The position numbers and the translations under genes were made by a program. From the NCBI GenBank assembly GCA_034430115.1, contig DAOUFG010000080.1:4751-68750 (forward strand): a DNA stretch of 64,000 bases, in the 5' to 3' direction. The first letter of the stretch is position 1. Each line of letters starts with the position of its first letter. Shown here piece after piece: positions 53,899-62,115 of this stretch. The stretch comes from CAIXPS01 sp034430115. GTDB taxonomy: Bacteria > Chloroflexota > Anaerolineae > J036 > Brachytrichaceae. Below the pieces are notes generated by a model. That model was not told where the DNA came from and searched no databases. It worked only from the letters and a program-made list of their open reading frames with translations.

Positions 53899-56109
53899 TC
53901 AGCCCAGCACGGCTTCGAGCATGTTCTGCAAACACATGACCGTTTCACGTTGGGTTAACCCTTGCGGGCGTTGAACGGTGATGTCATCGGCACGCAAGAC
54001 CGGCAGCCCATAATGGTCCATCGCCGTCACCACGATCACCGGCAATTGCTGGCGCGACCATCGCGCGCGCACTTTAGAGAGCACGTCCCAACCTGAGCCA
54101 TCGGCCAGGTTTAAATTGAGCAAAACGGCATCCGGCAAGTGCTCTTCCAACACCGGCATCAGGTCGGAACCATGCGTCACATTGATGAAGGACGGCAATG
54201 TCTCAAAGCGCTTATCGCTATCCAGCGCCAGCTCGTAAAAGCGCACCATCGCCGGGTCATCCTCCACCGATAGCACCACGCCCGCTTTGGGTGCTGCGGA
54301 CAAAACGGCGCTGGCCAGGTCTTCGCGCATCACTGGTTTGATCAGCCAGTTATTCACGTCTTGCGCCTGCAACTGATGCCGATCGTCCATCTCGATATTG
54401 CGCTTCAACTTGCAGGTAATCACCGGCAGATCCTGCCCAGGCGCTCCCTCGCGTGGTGGCAAAGGCTCCGCCGGTTCGTCGGCGTTGCTAAAAGCCAGCA
54501 CCACGTCGGGCTGCTGATCGGGAAATACTTGCGCAATCGCAGAAAGAGAGCTGGTCACAATACGGCCCTGGTTATTAAACAGCCGGCTGGCCGTCTGCAA
54601 CACGGATCGGTCATCCGAAGCAACCAGGACGACTCGCTCGCTACGCGCCTGGTCATAACGCGACTGCCAGAATTCGGCATCGCGTTGCGAGGGGGGCACT
54701 TCGCTGGCAACGGGCGTGCTGGGCAACGGCAGGCTGAATGAAACCGTGGTGCCCTGCCCCGGGATGCCCGCGCTTTCAGCCCACATGCGTCCACCATGCA
54801 ACTGGATAAACAGCCGGCTGATGGACAACCCCAACCCGGAGCCGACCGTCTCATCTACCGGCTCGCTCACACGAGAGAACTCATCAAACAGCAACTTCAG
54901 GTTCTCCGGAGAAATGCCCAGACCCGTGTCCTTGACGCTGACGACGATTTCATCTGCCATACGCTCGATGCGCACTATGACGCCGCCGGTCGTAGTGTAA
55001 TGTCGGGCGTTGCTCAAGAGGTTCAAGATCACCTGCCGGATGCGGATGCGGTCCAGTTGAATCTCGGGAATATCCCCCACCACTTCCGTTTTCAGGTATA
55101 ACCCGGCGTGATCAAACCACTTGCGCGCCAGGCTGACGGCCTGCTCCACCACCTCGAGTACGGCGGAGCGTTCCTTCTTCAGCACTACGCGATTCGCCTC
55201 TATCTGCGCCAGGTCCAACACGTCGTTGATCAACCCCAGCAAGTGCTTGCCGGAACGATAAATCTCATTGACGTCTTCGCGCAAGTTCGAAGGCCATTCC
55301 TTGATGCCATAGCTTTCGGGAGCATTGGCGATCACCTCGCTGAAGCTGATGATGATGTTCAGCGGCGTGCGGATTTCGTGGCTGATCATATTGGCGAAGC
55401 GCACCTTCATCTGGCGGGCCTCTTCGGCTTGCTGTCGGGCGATGATTAGCGAGGCATTCGACCGCCCCAGGCGATAGAGCGCCTCGTCCAGCGCCTTCAC
55501 CGATTGAGCCAGTTGTCGGCGCTGCTCACGCAACTCATCGCGCACCTGGATCGAATCTCGCGCACTACTCAACGCCATCGCCAGGCTATCAAAAATCGGG
55601 CGCGAGGCGATATAGGCACACGCCGTGACGGAGGCCAACGCCAACTCTGCGCTGAGCAGATCGATCGTCGTGATGTATCCGCCGATAGAGATTACCCCAA
55701 GCATCGCGCCACACAAAATGCCGCTCAAGACTAACACCGGCGTAGAGGCCACCGCGCTGATCAATACCACCAGTGAGGCATACAGGTAGATCGCGGGCGA
55801 CCCGGGGTGTCCTACTATTTCACACGTCACTGCGATGCCCAACCCCGAAAGGCAAGTGGTCAAGCTAAAGGCAGTATGGCGACGTAATAAGTACCCCGCC
55901 GCCCCGCTCGCCAGCAAAGTAACCAACGGCACCAAATTGATGAGCCAGACACCCGGCGATACGGCCTGGCGCACCGCGGCAAACCACGCAACGGCGGCGA
56001 TCAGGATCATTAGATAGCGCTGGTAGCGCTCCCTAAAATCGGCGACCTCTATGTCGAGCATCTTGTCATAAGCAGGAGCGGCTTCGTTTTCCACTGTATG
56101 CACGGCCAT
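53899..56109 (-). CDS. Membrane hybrid histidine kinase with two degenerate receivers (module B)
   Basis: 736 residues, paralogue of 43850-46147. Six or so membrane segments (residues about 30-170) are followed by a coiled coil, HisKA with ANMISHEIRTPLN (His244), and an intact HATPase (LLNLLSNAR, DTGLGISP, GSGLGLSISRLF). The first receiver-like domain has no Asp (VVLAFSNADEP). The second has Asn665 in place of the phosphoacceptor Asp (AVLLNLNLADGSGWD) but keeps the acidic pocket (VEDDPAM). The kinase therefore probably cannot relay phosphate internally and must pass it to the separate regulator. GAGGTGAG precedes the ATG. Divergent from the mannonate-dehydratase-like gene. Confidence 0.9.
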   Translation of the reverse strand: MAVHTVENEAAPAYDKMLDIEVADFRERYQRYLMILIAAVAWFAAVRQAVSPGVWLINLVPLVTLLASGAAGYLLRRHTAFSLTTCLSGLGIAVTCEIVGHPGSPAIYLYASLVVLISAVASTPVLVLSGILCGAMLGVISIGGYITTIDLLSAELALASVTACAYIASRPIFDSLAMALSSARDSIQVRDELREQRRQLAQSVKALDEALYRLGRSNASLIIARQQAEEARQMKVRFANMISHEIRTPLNIIISFSEVIANAPESYGIKEWPSNLREDVNEIYRSGKHLLGLINDVLDLAQIEANRVVLKKERSAVLEVVEQAVSLARKWFDHAGLYLKTEVVGDIPEIQLDRIRIRQVILNLLSNARHYTTTGGVIVRIERMADEIVVSVKDTGLGISPENLKLLFDEFSRVSEPVDETVGSGLGLSISRLFIQLHGGRMWAESAGIPGQGTTVSFSLPLPSTPVASEVPPSQRDAEFWQSRYDQARSERVVLVASDDRSVLQTASRLFNNQGRIVTSSLSAIAQVFPDQQPDVVLAFSNADEPAEPLPPREGAPGQDLPVITCKLKRNIEMDDRHQLQAQDVNNWLIKPVMREDLASAVLSAAPKAGVVLSVEDDPAMVRFYELALDSDKRFETLPSFINVTHGSDLMPVLEEHLPDAVLLNLNLADGSGWDVLSKVRARWSRQQLPVIVVTAMDHYGLPVLRADDITVQRPQGLTQRETVMCLQNMLEAVLG

Positions 56110-56213
56110 ATCTCACCTCGCATGACGTATCCAGTTCATTATCTATCGCCGGGTCCCCTGGCGCTACCCAGATAAAGGGCTGCCACCCCAAAACTCTCCA
56201 ACACAAAGCCGTT

Positions 56214-56241
56214 TTGCACTTCGCAATATCTTAAGTAGACT
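56214..56241 (+). promoter_or_regulatory. Promoter of the mannonate-dehydratase-like gene
   Basis: TTGCAC (56214-56219), a 16-base spacer, TAGACT (56236-56241), about 52 bases before the GTG start at 56294. Confidence 0.55.
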
Positions 56242-56293
56242 ACACGCAAGTCGAGTGAGACTCATCAAGCGATCTGGCATTTGGAGGTTATGC

Positions 56294-57289
56294 GTGATAG
56301 ACCTGAATACACTACCAATGCGCGTGGGCATCGGCCAGTTCAATGAATTGACCGCGGAACAAATCGCGTTCGCCAAACAGTGCGGCGCGGAAGATGTGCT
56401 TTTAAATATGTTGGGCGGCGGCGAACTGCACGGCGACGAACGCTGGGAATTTGCCGATTTGCTGCACCTGCGCATGCGCGCCGAAGATAACGGGCTGCGC
56501 CTGTTTGCGCTGGAAAACGTGCCGACTCGCTTCTACGACAAAATCATGATCGGCGCGGAGGGGCGCGAGCGGCAACTGGAAAACATGCAGGAGACCGTGC
56601 GCAATATGGGGCGCGCGGGCATCCCCGTGTTGGGGTACCACTGGATGCCGAACAGCGTGTGGCGCACGTCGGCGGCCCTGCCCATTCGCGGCGGGGCTAT
56701 TTCCAATGCTTTCAAGATGGCGCTGGTGAAAGAGGCCCCCCTGACGCATGGGCGCGTGTACGACGTGGACGAAATGTGGGCCAACTACGACTGGTATCTC
56801 TCACAGATGTTGCCGGTGTGTGAGGAGTATCACGTGCGCATGGCGCTACATCCCGATGATCCGCCCGTCCCATCGCTAGGCGGCGTGGCGCGCCTGTTCT
56901 GCAACTTCGAAGGCTTCAAGCACGCGATGGAAGTTCATTCCAGCCCCATGCACGGCCTGGATTTCTGCCACGGCTGTTGGTCCGAGATGCGCGGTGGCGC
57001 AGGGGTGATGGAGGCGATTGAGTATTTTGGCTCACGCGGGCGCATTTTCTATGTGCATCTGCGCGACGTGCTGGGCAGCGCGGAAGACTTCACGGAGTGC
57101 TTCCTGGGCGAAGGCAACATGAATATCTTCAAAGTGATGCGCAAGCTCAAAGAGGTGGGCTTCAACGGGCTCATCATCGATGATCACGTGCCACACATGG
57201 TCAACGACACGCCGTGGGGGCACCGCGGGCGCGCATTCGCCACCGGCTACATCAAGGCCATGCTGGATGCGGTCAACACCGTCGATTGA
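56294..57289 (+). CDS. Mannonate dehydratase family protein (UxuA-like)
   Basis: About 331 residues. The UxuA pattern is clear: VLGYHWMPNSVWR, MALHPDDPPVPSLGGVARLF, LDFCHGCWSEM, FYVHLRDVLGS and IDDHVPHMVNDTPWGHRGRAFATGYIKAML, which together supply the metal ligands of the TIM barrel. UxuA dehydrates D-mannonate to 2-keto-3-deoxygluconate in hexuronate catabolism; a related sugar acid is possible. The GTG at 56294 is chosen because GGAGG lies six bases upstream. The stop codon falls in the first unit of a heptanucleotide array. Its position next to operon B suggests that the importer brings in a uronide or its precursor. Confidence 0.87.
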   Translation: MIDLNTLPMRVGIGQFNELTAEQIAFAKQCGAEDVLLNMLGGGELHGDERWEFADLLHLRMRAEDNGLRLFALENVPTRFYDKIMIGAEGRERQLENMQETVRNMGRAGIPVLGYHWMPNSVWRTSAALPIRGGAISNAFKMALVKEAPLTHGRVYDVDEMWANYDWYLSQMLPVCEEYHVRMALHPDDPPVPSLGGVARLFCNFEGFKHAMEVHSSPMHGLDFCHGCWSEMRGGAGVMEAIEYFGSRGRIFYVHLRDVLGSAEDFTECFLGEGNMNIFKVMRKLKEVGFNGLIIDDHVPHMVNDTPWGHRGRAFATGYIKAMLDAVNTVD

Positions 57290-57481
57290 CGATTTTGGAT
57301 TTGGAGACGGTTACCCTCGCAAAGGTATTGGCACGCTTTTAGGAAGGTTTGAAACCCATACGAGGGTTTACCCATAAAAAAGCTCCGGGGTTTGTGGTGG
57401 GCTTTGCCTGGCGGCAGCAAAGCTCACCGGAACCCCGGAGCTTCGACCGGATCGACAATCGTCAATCCAAAATCGGAAATC
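57284..57481. repeat. Inverted heptanucleotide arrays from stop codon to stop codon
   Basis: The left arm (57284-57305) reads GATTGAC, GATTTTG, GATTTGG. The right arm (57454-57481), inverted, reads GATTTCC, GATTTTG, GATTGAC, GATTGTC. The left array contains the stop of the upstream gene, and the right array ends at the stop of the convergent permease gene. A large hairpin (57380-57443) lies between the arms. Confidence 0.78.
57380..57443 (-). terminator. Long terminator hairpin of operon B
   Basis: A 13-bp outer stem (57380-57392 with 57431-57443) continues through GGTG/CACC and GCTTTGC/GCAAAGC inner pairs. On the minus strand the stem is followed by TTTTTTATGG, a T-run. It terminates the permease genes, and may stop plus-strand transcription too. 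Confidence 0.85.
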
Positions 57482-58434
57482 TACTCCTTGACTGCGCCAG
57501 CGGCCATGCCCTGCACGACGTACTTCTGGGCAACCAGGAAGATGATCATGACCGGCACGATCATGATCAACCCGCCCAATGCTTTCTCAGGTTCGTTGAT
57601 CGGCAACTCGCGCAGGAAGGTCGGTGAGCCGGCCGTGGCATTCATCAGGGCGGCGATGCCAAGCGGCAGGTTATAGGTCTCCTTGTGGTTCAACATCACG
57701 AAGGGCAGGAAGTAGTTGTTCCATGCGGCGTTGAAGGTCAAGAAGCCCAAGGTGGCTATCATCGTCTTCCCCAGTGGCAATCCCACGCTCCAGAACAACT
57801 GCCACTCGTTGCAGCCGTCCACCTTGCCGGCGGCGAGCAAGTCCTTGGGCAATGTGACGCTGTAGTACACATAGGAGAGATATACGCCAAAGGGGGCAAA
57901 GGCGGAGGGCAGGATGACCGACCAGGGATTATTCACCAGCTTGAGCAGGTTCATCTCCAGGAACAACGGCAGCACCATCGCCGAGCCGGGCAGAATCATG
58001 GTGATCAGGGTCAACCACATCACCAGTTGGCGCCCCTTGAACTTCATCGTGGCCAGCACATAGCCGGTGGGGATGGCAATCGCGATGCTCAGGAACACCG
58101 AGGTGAGGGTATACCAGATCGAGTTGAGCGTCCAGGTCTGCATCAACCCTTCGCCGAACATGGCGATGTCATTCCACGCTACGGCATAGTTGGATATCGG
58201 GCCGATCTCCAACGGCGACTTGGTCAGATCGTACATGTCTTGCCAAATGCGCGTCGGCGCAATGGCCAGCCAAACCAACGGCATGACGAAGAAGGCGGCA
58301 AACACCAACAGGACGAGCAGCCGGATGACCATCTCGACGCCCGACAACCCATTCCAGCGCGGGTTATGGTGGATCACATAGTAAAGGAGGCCCGGCTTTG
58401 GCTGCTGCTGCGGCGCATCAAGTGCGGTTTGCAT
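57481..58434 (-). CDS. Sugar ABC transporter permease, MalG/UgpE type (operon B)
   Basis: 317 residues with six membrane segments and the EAA loop LAAGKVDGCNEWQLFWSVGLPLGKTM. The length is normal, without the insertion seen in operon A. The start is 18 bases after the stop of the MalF-type permease. Last gene of the operon. Confidence 0.93.
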   Translation of the reverse strand: MQTALDAPQQQPKPGLLYYVIHHNPRWNGLSGVEMVIRLLVLLVFAAFFVMPLVWLAIAPTRIWQDMYDLTKSPLEIGPISNYAVAWNDIAMFGEGLMQTWTLNSIWYTLTSVFLSIAIAIPTGYVLATMKFKGRQLVMWLTLITMILPGSAMVLPLFLEMNLLKLVNNPWSVILPSAFAPFGVYLSYVYYSVTLPKDLLAAGKVDGCNEWQLFWSVGLPLGKTMIATLGFLTFNAAWNNYFLPFVMLNHKETYNLPLGIAALMNATAGSPTFLRELPINEPEKALGGLIMIVPVMIIFLVAQKYVVQGMAAGAVKE

Positions 58435-58452
58435 GATTGTTGCTCCCTGCTC

Positions 58453-59436
58453 CTAATTATTGGCCGATACATCGGTGGAATAGAAATTGGTAGCGCGAAT
58501 CACCGCGTATGCCAACACTACACCGATGATCATCATCAGGACCGAAATCACGGCGGACGCGCCGAAGTTACCTAACCCAAAGGCCCAGTTATAGGCGACA
58601 AGGTTTGGCGACCATAAGTTCGAAATCGTGGAGGTGACGCCGCTCATCAGTTGCGGTTCAGCAAACAACTGCACGTTGCCGGCCATAACGTTGATCAACA
58701 TGAAGGCGATGTAACGCCCAATCAACGGACGCTTGATCAACCATGCCAGTTGGAATGGATTGCACCCATCCATGATGGCCGCTTCGACGATTTCCTCGGA
58801 GATGCCTTGTAACGCGCCGTAAAATACGGCGATCCACCCTCCCGCGCCCCCGAAAAAGCCCATCAAGGTGAACACCACCGGCGCCGTGTCGTTGTTCACC
58901 ACCTGCTTGATGTCCGTAAAGCCAATCAGGTGCAACACCGGCCTGAAGACACTCAGATCGGGGTTGAAGGTGAACAGGAATAGCATTACCAGGGCCGGGC
59001 CAGTCACCGCGCCAGGGAGGAAATAAACTGTGCGCATGACCAACGAAAAGCGATTCGGGCGCGCGTGCAAGAGAAGCGCCAGCAGCACGACAAAGACCAA
59101 CCCAAACGGCACCGAGACAATCAGGAAGCGCAAGACGTTTCCAAAGGCGGGGAGCAGATAGGGATCCTTAAATGCCCTGATGATATTAGCAAAGCCGGCC
59201 TGGAAGAATATCGGTTTTCCGCCCTTGAACGTCGCAAATGTTAATAGCAATGAGTAGATCGCCGGCCCCAATGAAAACATGAACATCGCGATCAGATAGG
59301 GCAACAGGAAGATATATGCCGGGTTCACCCTGAAACGCCGGGCCGTTTTATTGTGCGTCGTGACGATCGCCTGGGTTTGAGCAGCCACTGAGTCCTCCGG
59401 AACAGTTAAACAGCCCCTGCTGGCAAGGGCGTTCAC
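58453..59436 (-). CDS. Sugar ABC transporter permease, MalF/UgpA type (operon B)
   Basis: 327 residues with six membrane segments, including IFLLPYLIAMFMFSLGPAIYSLLL, and the EAA-type loop EEIVEAAIMDGCNPFQLAWLIKRPL. In the loop the usual EAAxxDGA is shifted to EAAIMDGC. As in operon A, no ATPase gene is linked. Downstream of the binding-protein gene, with an intercistronic stem-loop between. Confidence 0.93.
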   Translation of the reverse strand: MNALASRGCLTVPEDSVAAQTQAIVTTHNKTARRFRVNPAYIFLLPYLIAMFMFSLGPAIYSLLLTFATFKGGKPIFFQAGFANIIRAFKDPYLLPAFGNVLRFLIVSVPFGLVFVVLLALLLHARPNRFSLVMRTVYFLPGAVTGPALVMLFLFTFNPDLSVFRPVLHLIGFTDIKQVVNNDTAPVVFTLMGFFGGAGGWIAVFYGALQGISEEIVEAAIMDGCNPFQLAWLIKRPLIGRYIAFMLINVMAGNVQLFAEPQLMSGVTSTISNLWSPNLVAYNWAFGLGNFGASAVISVLMMIIGVVLAYAVIRATNFYSTDVSANN

Positions 59437-59451
59437 CCCCTGCCAGCAGGG
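59415..59451 (-). promoter_or_regulatory. Intercistronic stem-loop between binding protein and permease genes (operon B)
   Basis: Perfect 11-bp stem (59415-59425 with 59441-59451) and a 15-base loop, no T-run, overlapping the first codons of the permease gene. Equivalent in place to 49097-49135 in operon A, so both operons share this expression-balancing layout. Confidence 0.75.
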
Positions 59452-59492
59452 AATTGATTGAAGGGTTAGTTACAAACCTCTGCGCACAATCG

Positions 59493-60896
59493 TTACTTAG
59501 AGGTCTTTACGTCGTAACCTTCCTTCTGTGCCAGGTCCACCAGCGCGGCCTGGACATCCTTCAACGTATCCACGGTCGGTTTCTTCTGCTCAACCGCGGT
59601 GAGGAAGGGCTTGAGGCCCTGGCCCAGGTCATAGCGAACCACGTCGGTGTAGTTGGGATTCACCAGGCCGGTGGCTTCCTTCATGATCTCATAGGGGTTC
59701 GATGCATAGAGCTTGCTGGAATCCAGGCTCTTCGCCCAAGCATCTGCGGCTGGCCCGTAAGCGGGCATCGTGCCCACGATTTGGGTCACGTCAAGGTCGG
59801 TCGTCATGTAGACGGCAATGGACACAGCCAGCTTCGGGTTCAGCGTATGCTTAGAGACCATCCACGCAGAACCACCCCAGTTGCCGGTGTAGGCCTTATC
59901 TTCGGCTTCCCACTTCGGCATCAGCGCAGCCGCGAGTTGGTTCTTATACTGGTCTTCCTTGTAGTAAGTGCCCTTGAACACGTAGTCACCGCACCAGGCC
60001 GCGCAGGGCATCATGAGGATCTTGCCGGCATTGCCCAGTGCAACATACTTGGCGTCAAACGGGTCCAGGTTGGACAGGCTGCCATTGGCGACCATGTGGT
60101 CAATCAACTTGGCCACGCGCACGCACTTATCATCCTCAGCGTTGATCACAACCTCAGAAGTGCTCAACGGCTGAGCGATCGGGCAACCGCTGGCCCACAG
60201 GAAAGTGGTTGGCTCGTTGTGAGCCGTGCCCAGCACGTAGCCGGGATGTTCCTGAGCGACCTTATCACCCAGGGCCTGGTACTCTTCCCAGGTGGTCGGC
60301 ACGGTGTAACCGAACTGATCCATTTGGGTCTTGTCGTACCACAGGATCATCGGGGCCAAGTCGTTGCGCAAGCAGAGCAACTTCTTGTCCGGCGAGTAGC
60401 AAGGATCCAACGCGCCGGGGACGAACTGTGAAACGATGGACGGATCAACCCAAGGAGTCAGATCACCTGGATAGTCGTGCGCGGCGTCTGCTACCTTCAT
60501 CACAATGCTGGGCTCGGCGAAGACCACGTCTGGCCAACCGCTCCCAGAGTTGTTGAAGAGCAACACCTTCGAGGCGAACTGACCACGATCTACGATCTCG
60601 AACTTCACCAGGCTGGCCTGATCAGGGTGCTTTTCGGTCCACAGGTCCGCCATGGGCTTGCGGGCAGCATCAATCCAAACGGTGATCGGAGCAGTATCAT
60701 CATACGGGTTCGCGGTCGGTTCAGGGGTTGCCGTCACGACGGTTTCCTGGTTGACAACCGTCGTGGACTCCACCATCTGTGTTTCTTTGACGACGACGGT
60801 ATTGACGACAACTTGCGGCGTTGCAGACCCACACGCGGTCAGAGCAAGAGTAAGTAGCGCTACCGGAGCAACGGTCTTATACATAATACGCTTCAT
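59493..60896 (-). CDS. Sugar ABC transporter substrate-binding lipoprotein (operon B)
   Basis: About 467 residues. Sec-type lipoprotein signal with lipobox LTAC (Cys22), then a Val/Thr/Glu linker (VVVKETQMVES ... TATPEPTANP) and the family 1 binding domain (ITVWIDAARKPMADLW ... WPDVVFAEPSIV ... GKILMMPCAAWCGDYVF). The ATG at 60896 is chosen, with GAGGAAG 8 bases upstream; an in-frame start at 60926 would put charged residues before the signal. It lacks the Tat motif of its operon A counterpart. First gene of operon B. Confidence 0.92.
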   Translation of the reverse strand: MKRIMYKTVAPVALLTLALTACGSATPQVVVNTVVVKETQMVESTTVVNQETVVTATPEPTANPYDDTAPITVWIDAARKPMADLWTEKHPDQASLVKFEIVDRGQFASKVLLFNNSGSGWPDVVFAEPSIVMKVADAAHDYPGDLTPWVDPSIVSQFVPGALDPCYSPDKKLLCLRNDLAPMILWYDKTQMDQFGYTVPTTWEEYQALGDKVAQEHPGYVLGTAHNEPTTFLWASGCPIAQPLSTSEVVINAEDDKCVRVAKLIDHMVANGSLSNLDPFDAKYVALGNAGKILMMPCAAWCGDYVFKGTYYKEDQYKNQLAAALMPKWEAEDKAYTGNWGGSAWMVSKHTLNPKLAVSIAVYMTTDLDVTQIVGTMPAYGPAADAWAKSLDSSKLYASNPYEIMKEATGLVNPNYTDVVRYDLGQGLKPFLTAVEQKKPTVDTLKDVQAALVDLAQKEGYDVKTSK

Positions 60897-61479
60897 ATTT
60901 GGACTTCCTCGTCGAGAATAGATCATGCTTAGTCATTTGGCTTGAAATTTCACGCGATCTAAACGAAGAAAAGTAGTTTGCCGGGGATTCACCTCCTTAC
61001 GAATGAACCGAAACCACTCTTGCTTCCCTGCCTTGCCGGACTATTTGACTTCCTATCTCCTGATCTCCTCTGCTATACCAGGTGATACATGCCTTTATGG
61101 CAGGTAACAACGTGAGGTGGCTGTATGACATTTGTTATAAATTCACTATCAGCCTGAAATATGATAACGGGCGGTCGGAATGGAGGCAATCATTCACGGC
61201 CAATAATCGGCCATAATTCGGCCCACCCACTGTCATAATAACGGCTCCCCAGCCTGTACCCGCTGATTGGCTGCGCAAATGGGTTGGGTTGACATCAAGA
61301 TACACAAAGAGCATCTACTTGCAAACCCTGTACACCCCCCTACTGGGGGTGTATATTGCAGGCCAATCTCGCTTGTGCTACCATGCGAGCATCGGCAAGT
61401 GACAGAGTTTGCGTGCACGGTGAGTCTGACTGTCAAGAGTCCGCTTTTGTGTAATCGTCTATTCGATTAGAGAGCAGGG
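60897..61479. promoter_or_regulatory. Divergent control region of operon B and rex
   Basis: 580 bases without a gene. Seen within it: a weak minus-strand promoter candidate (TTGTTA, 17 bases, TATCAC, near 61085-61115); three GGCC boxes at exactly 11-base spacing (61198, 61209, 61220) with AT-rich spacers; a perfect 9-bp inverted repeat (61331-61353); and a plus-strand promoter candidate for rex, TTGCAG (61356-61361), 17 bases, TACCAT (61379-61384). A full 16S-complementary TCACCTCCTT (minus-strand AAGGAGGTGA) at 60989-60998 has no start codon in range. Confidence 0.5.
61331..61353. promoter_or_regulatory. G-tract inverted repeat upstream of rex
   Basis: TACACCCCC and GGGGGTGTA around a five-base centre, ending three bases before the putative rex -35 box. 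The C/G tracts with A/T ends recall operators of the CsoR/RcnR repressor family, but no such repressor gene is in the window. Confidence 0.4.
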
Positions 61480-62106
61480 ATGGGGAACAATCAACACGAC
61501 GTACCCGATATTGTTGTAGGACGTCTTCCGATCTACTTACGCGCGTTATCCGCGATGCGAACCGATGGCAAGCGCTATACATCCTCGCACGAACTCGCAC
61601 GCTGGCTGGGGATTAGTTCGGCGCAAATTCGCAAGGACCTGTCGCATTTTGGTGAATTTGGAAAGCAAGGCACAGGCTACTCGGTTTCCGGCCTGTACGA
61701 TCAGTTGCGCCAGATACTGCACCTGGACCGCGAATGGTCTCTGATCGTGGTGGGTGCGGGGAAAATCGGTAGCGCCGTCGCCAGCTATACGGGTTTTGCG
61801 CAACGCGGGTTCCGCGTCATTGCGCTGTTCGATAACGACCCGGACAAAATCGGCACACAGGTCGGCCCGTTCATCGTGCGCTCCAACCAGGAAATTGCGT
61901 TGTTCGTGCGCGAAAGCCACGTCAGGCATGCCATGATCGCCGTGCCGGCGCAATACGCACAGCAAGTGGCTAATCAACTGGTCGCCAGCGGCGTATTGGG
62001 GCTCCTCAATTACGCGCCAATCAACTTATCCGTACCCGATCACGTACACGTGGAATACATCGACCCCGTCGTACACTTGCAAAAGATGACCTACTACATG
62101 GACTAG
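61480..62106 (+). CDS. rex: Redox-sensing transcriptional repressor Rex
   Basis: 208 residues. The N-terminal winged helix carries the Rex signature (SSHELARWLGISSAQIRKDLSHFGEFGKQGTGYSV). The C-terminal Rossmann domain (LIVVGAGKIGSAVASYTGF) binds NADH, which releases it from DNA. It usually controls fermentation and respiratory genes. No clear Rex operator (TTGTGA-type palindrome) was found in its own upstream region. Convergent with the glycosyltransferase gene, nine bases away. Confidence 0.96.
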   Translation: MGNNQHDVPDIVVGRLPIYLRALSAMRTDGKRYTSSHELARWLGISSAQIRKDLSHFGEFGKQGTGYSVSGLYDQLRQILHLDREWSLIVVGAGKIGSAVASYTGFAQRGFRVIALFDNDPDKIGTQVGPFIVRSNQEIALFVRESHVRHAMIAVPAQYAQQVANQLVASGVLGLLNYAPINLSVPDHVHVEYIDPVVHLQKMTYYMD

Positions 62107-62115
62107 CCGGCCCGT

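Noticed and set aside
60989..60998. Perfect 16S-complementary sequence AAGGAGGTGA (minus strand) suggesting a small ORF
   Set aside because: No ATG, GTG or TTG occurs at a usable distance downstream; the only GTG is inside the motif itself.
61130..61150. Rex operator (TTTGTTATAAATTCAC)
   Set aside because: Only one half resembles the Rex consensus and the palindrome is broken, so it is not reported as a site.
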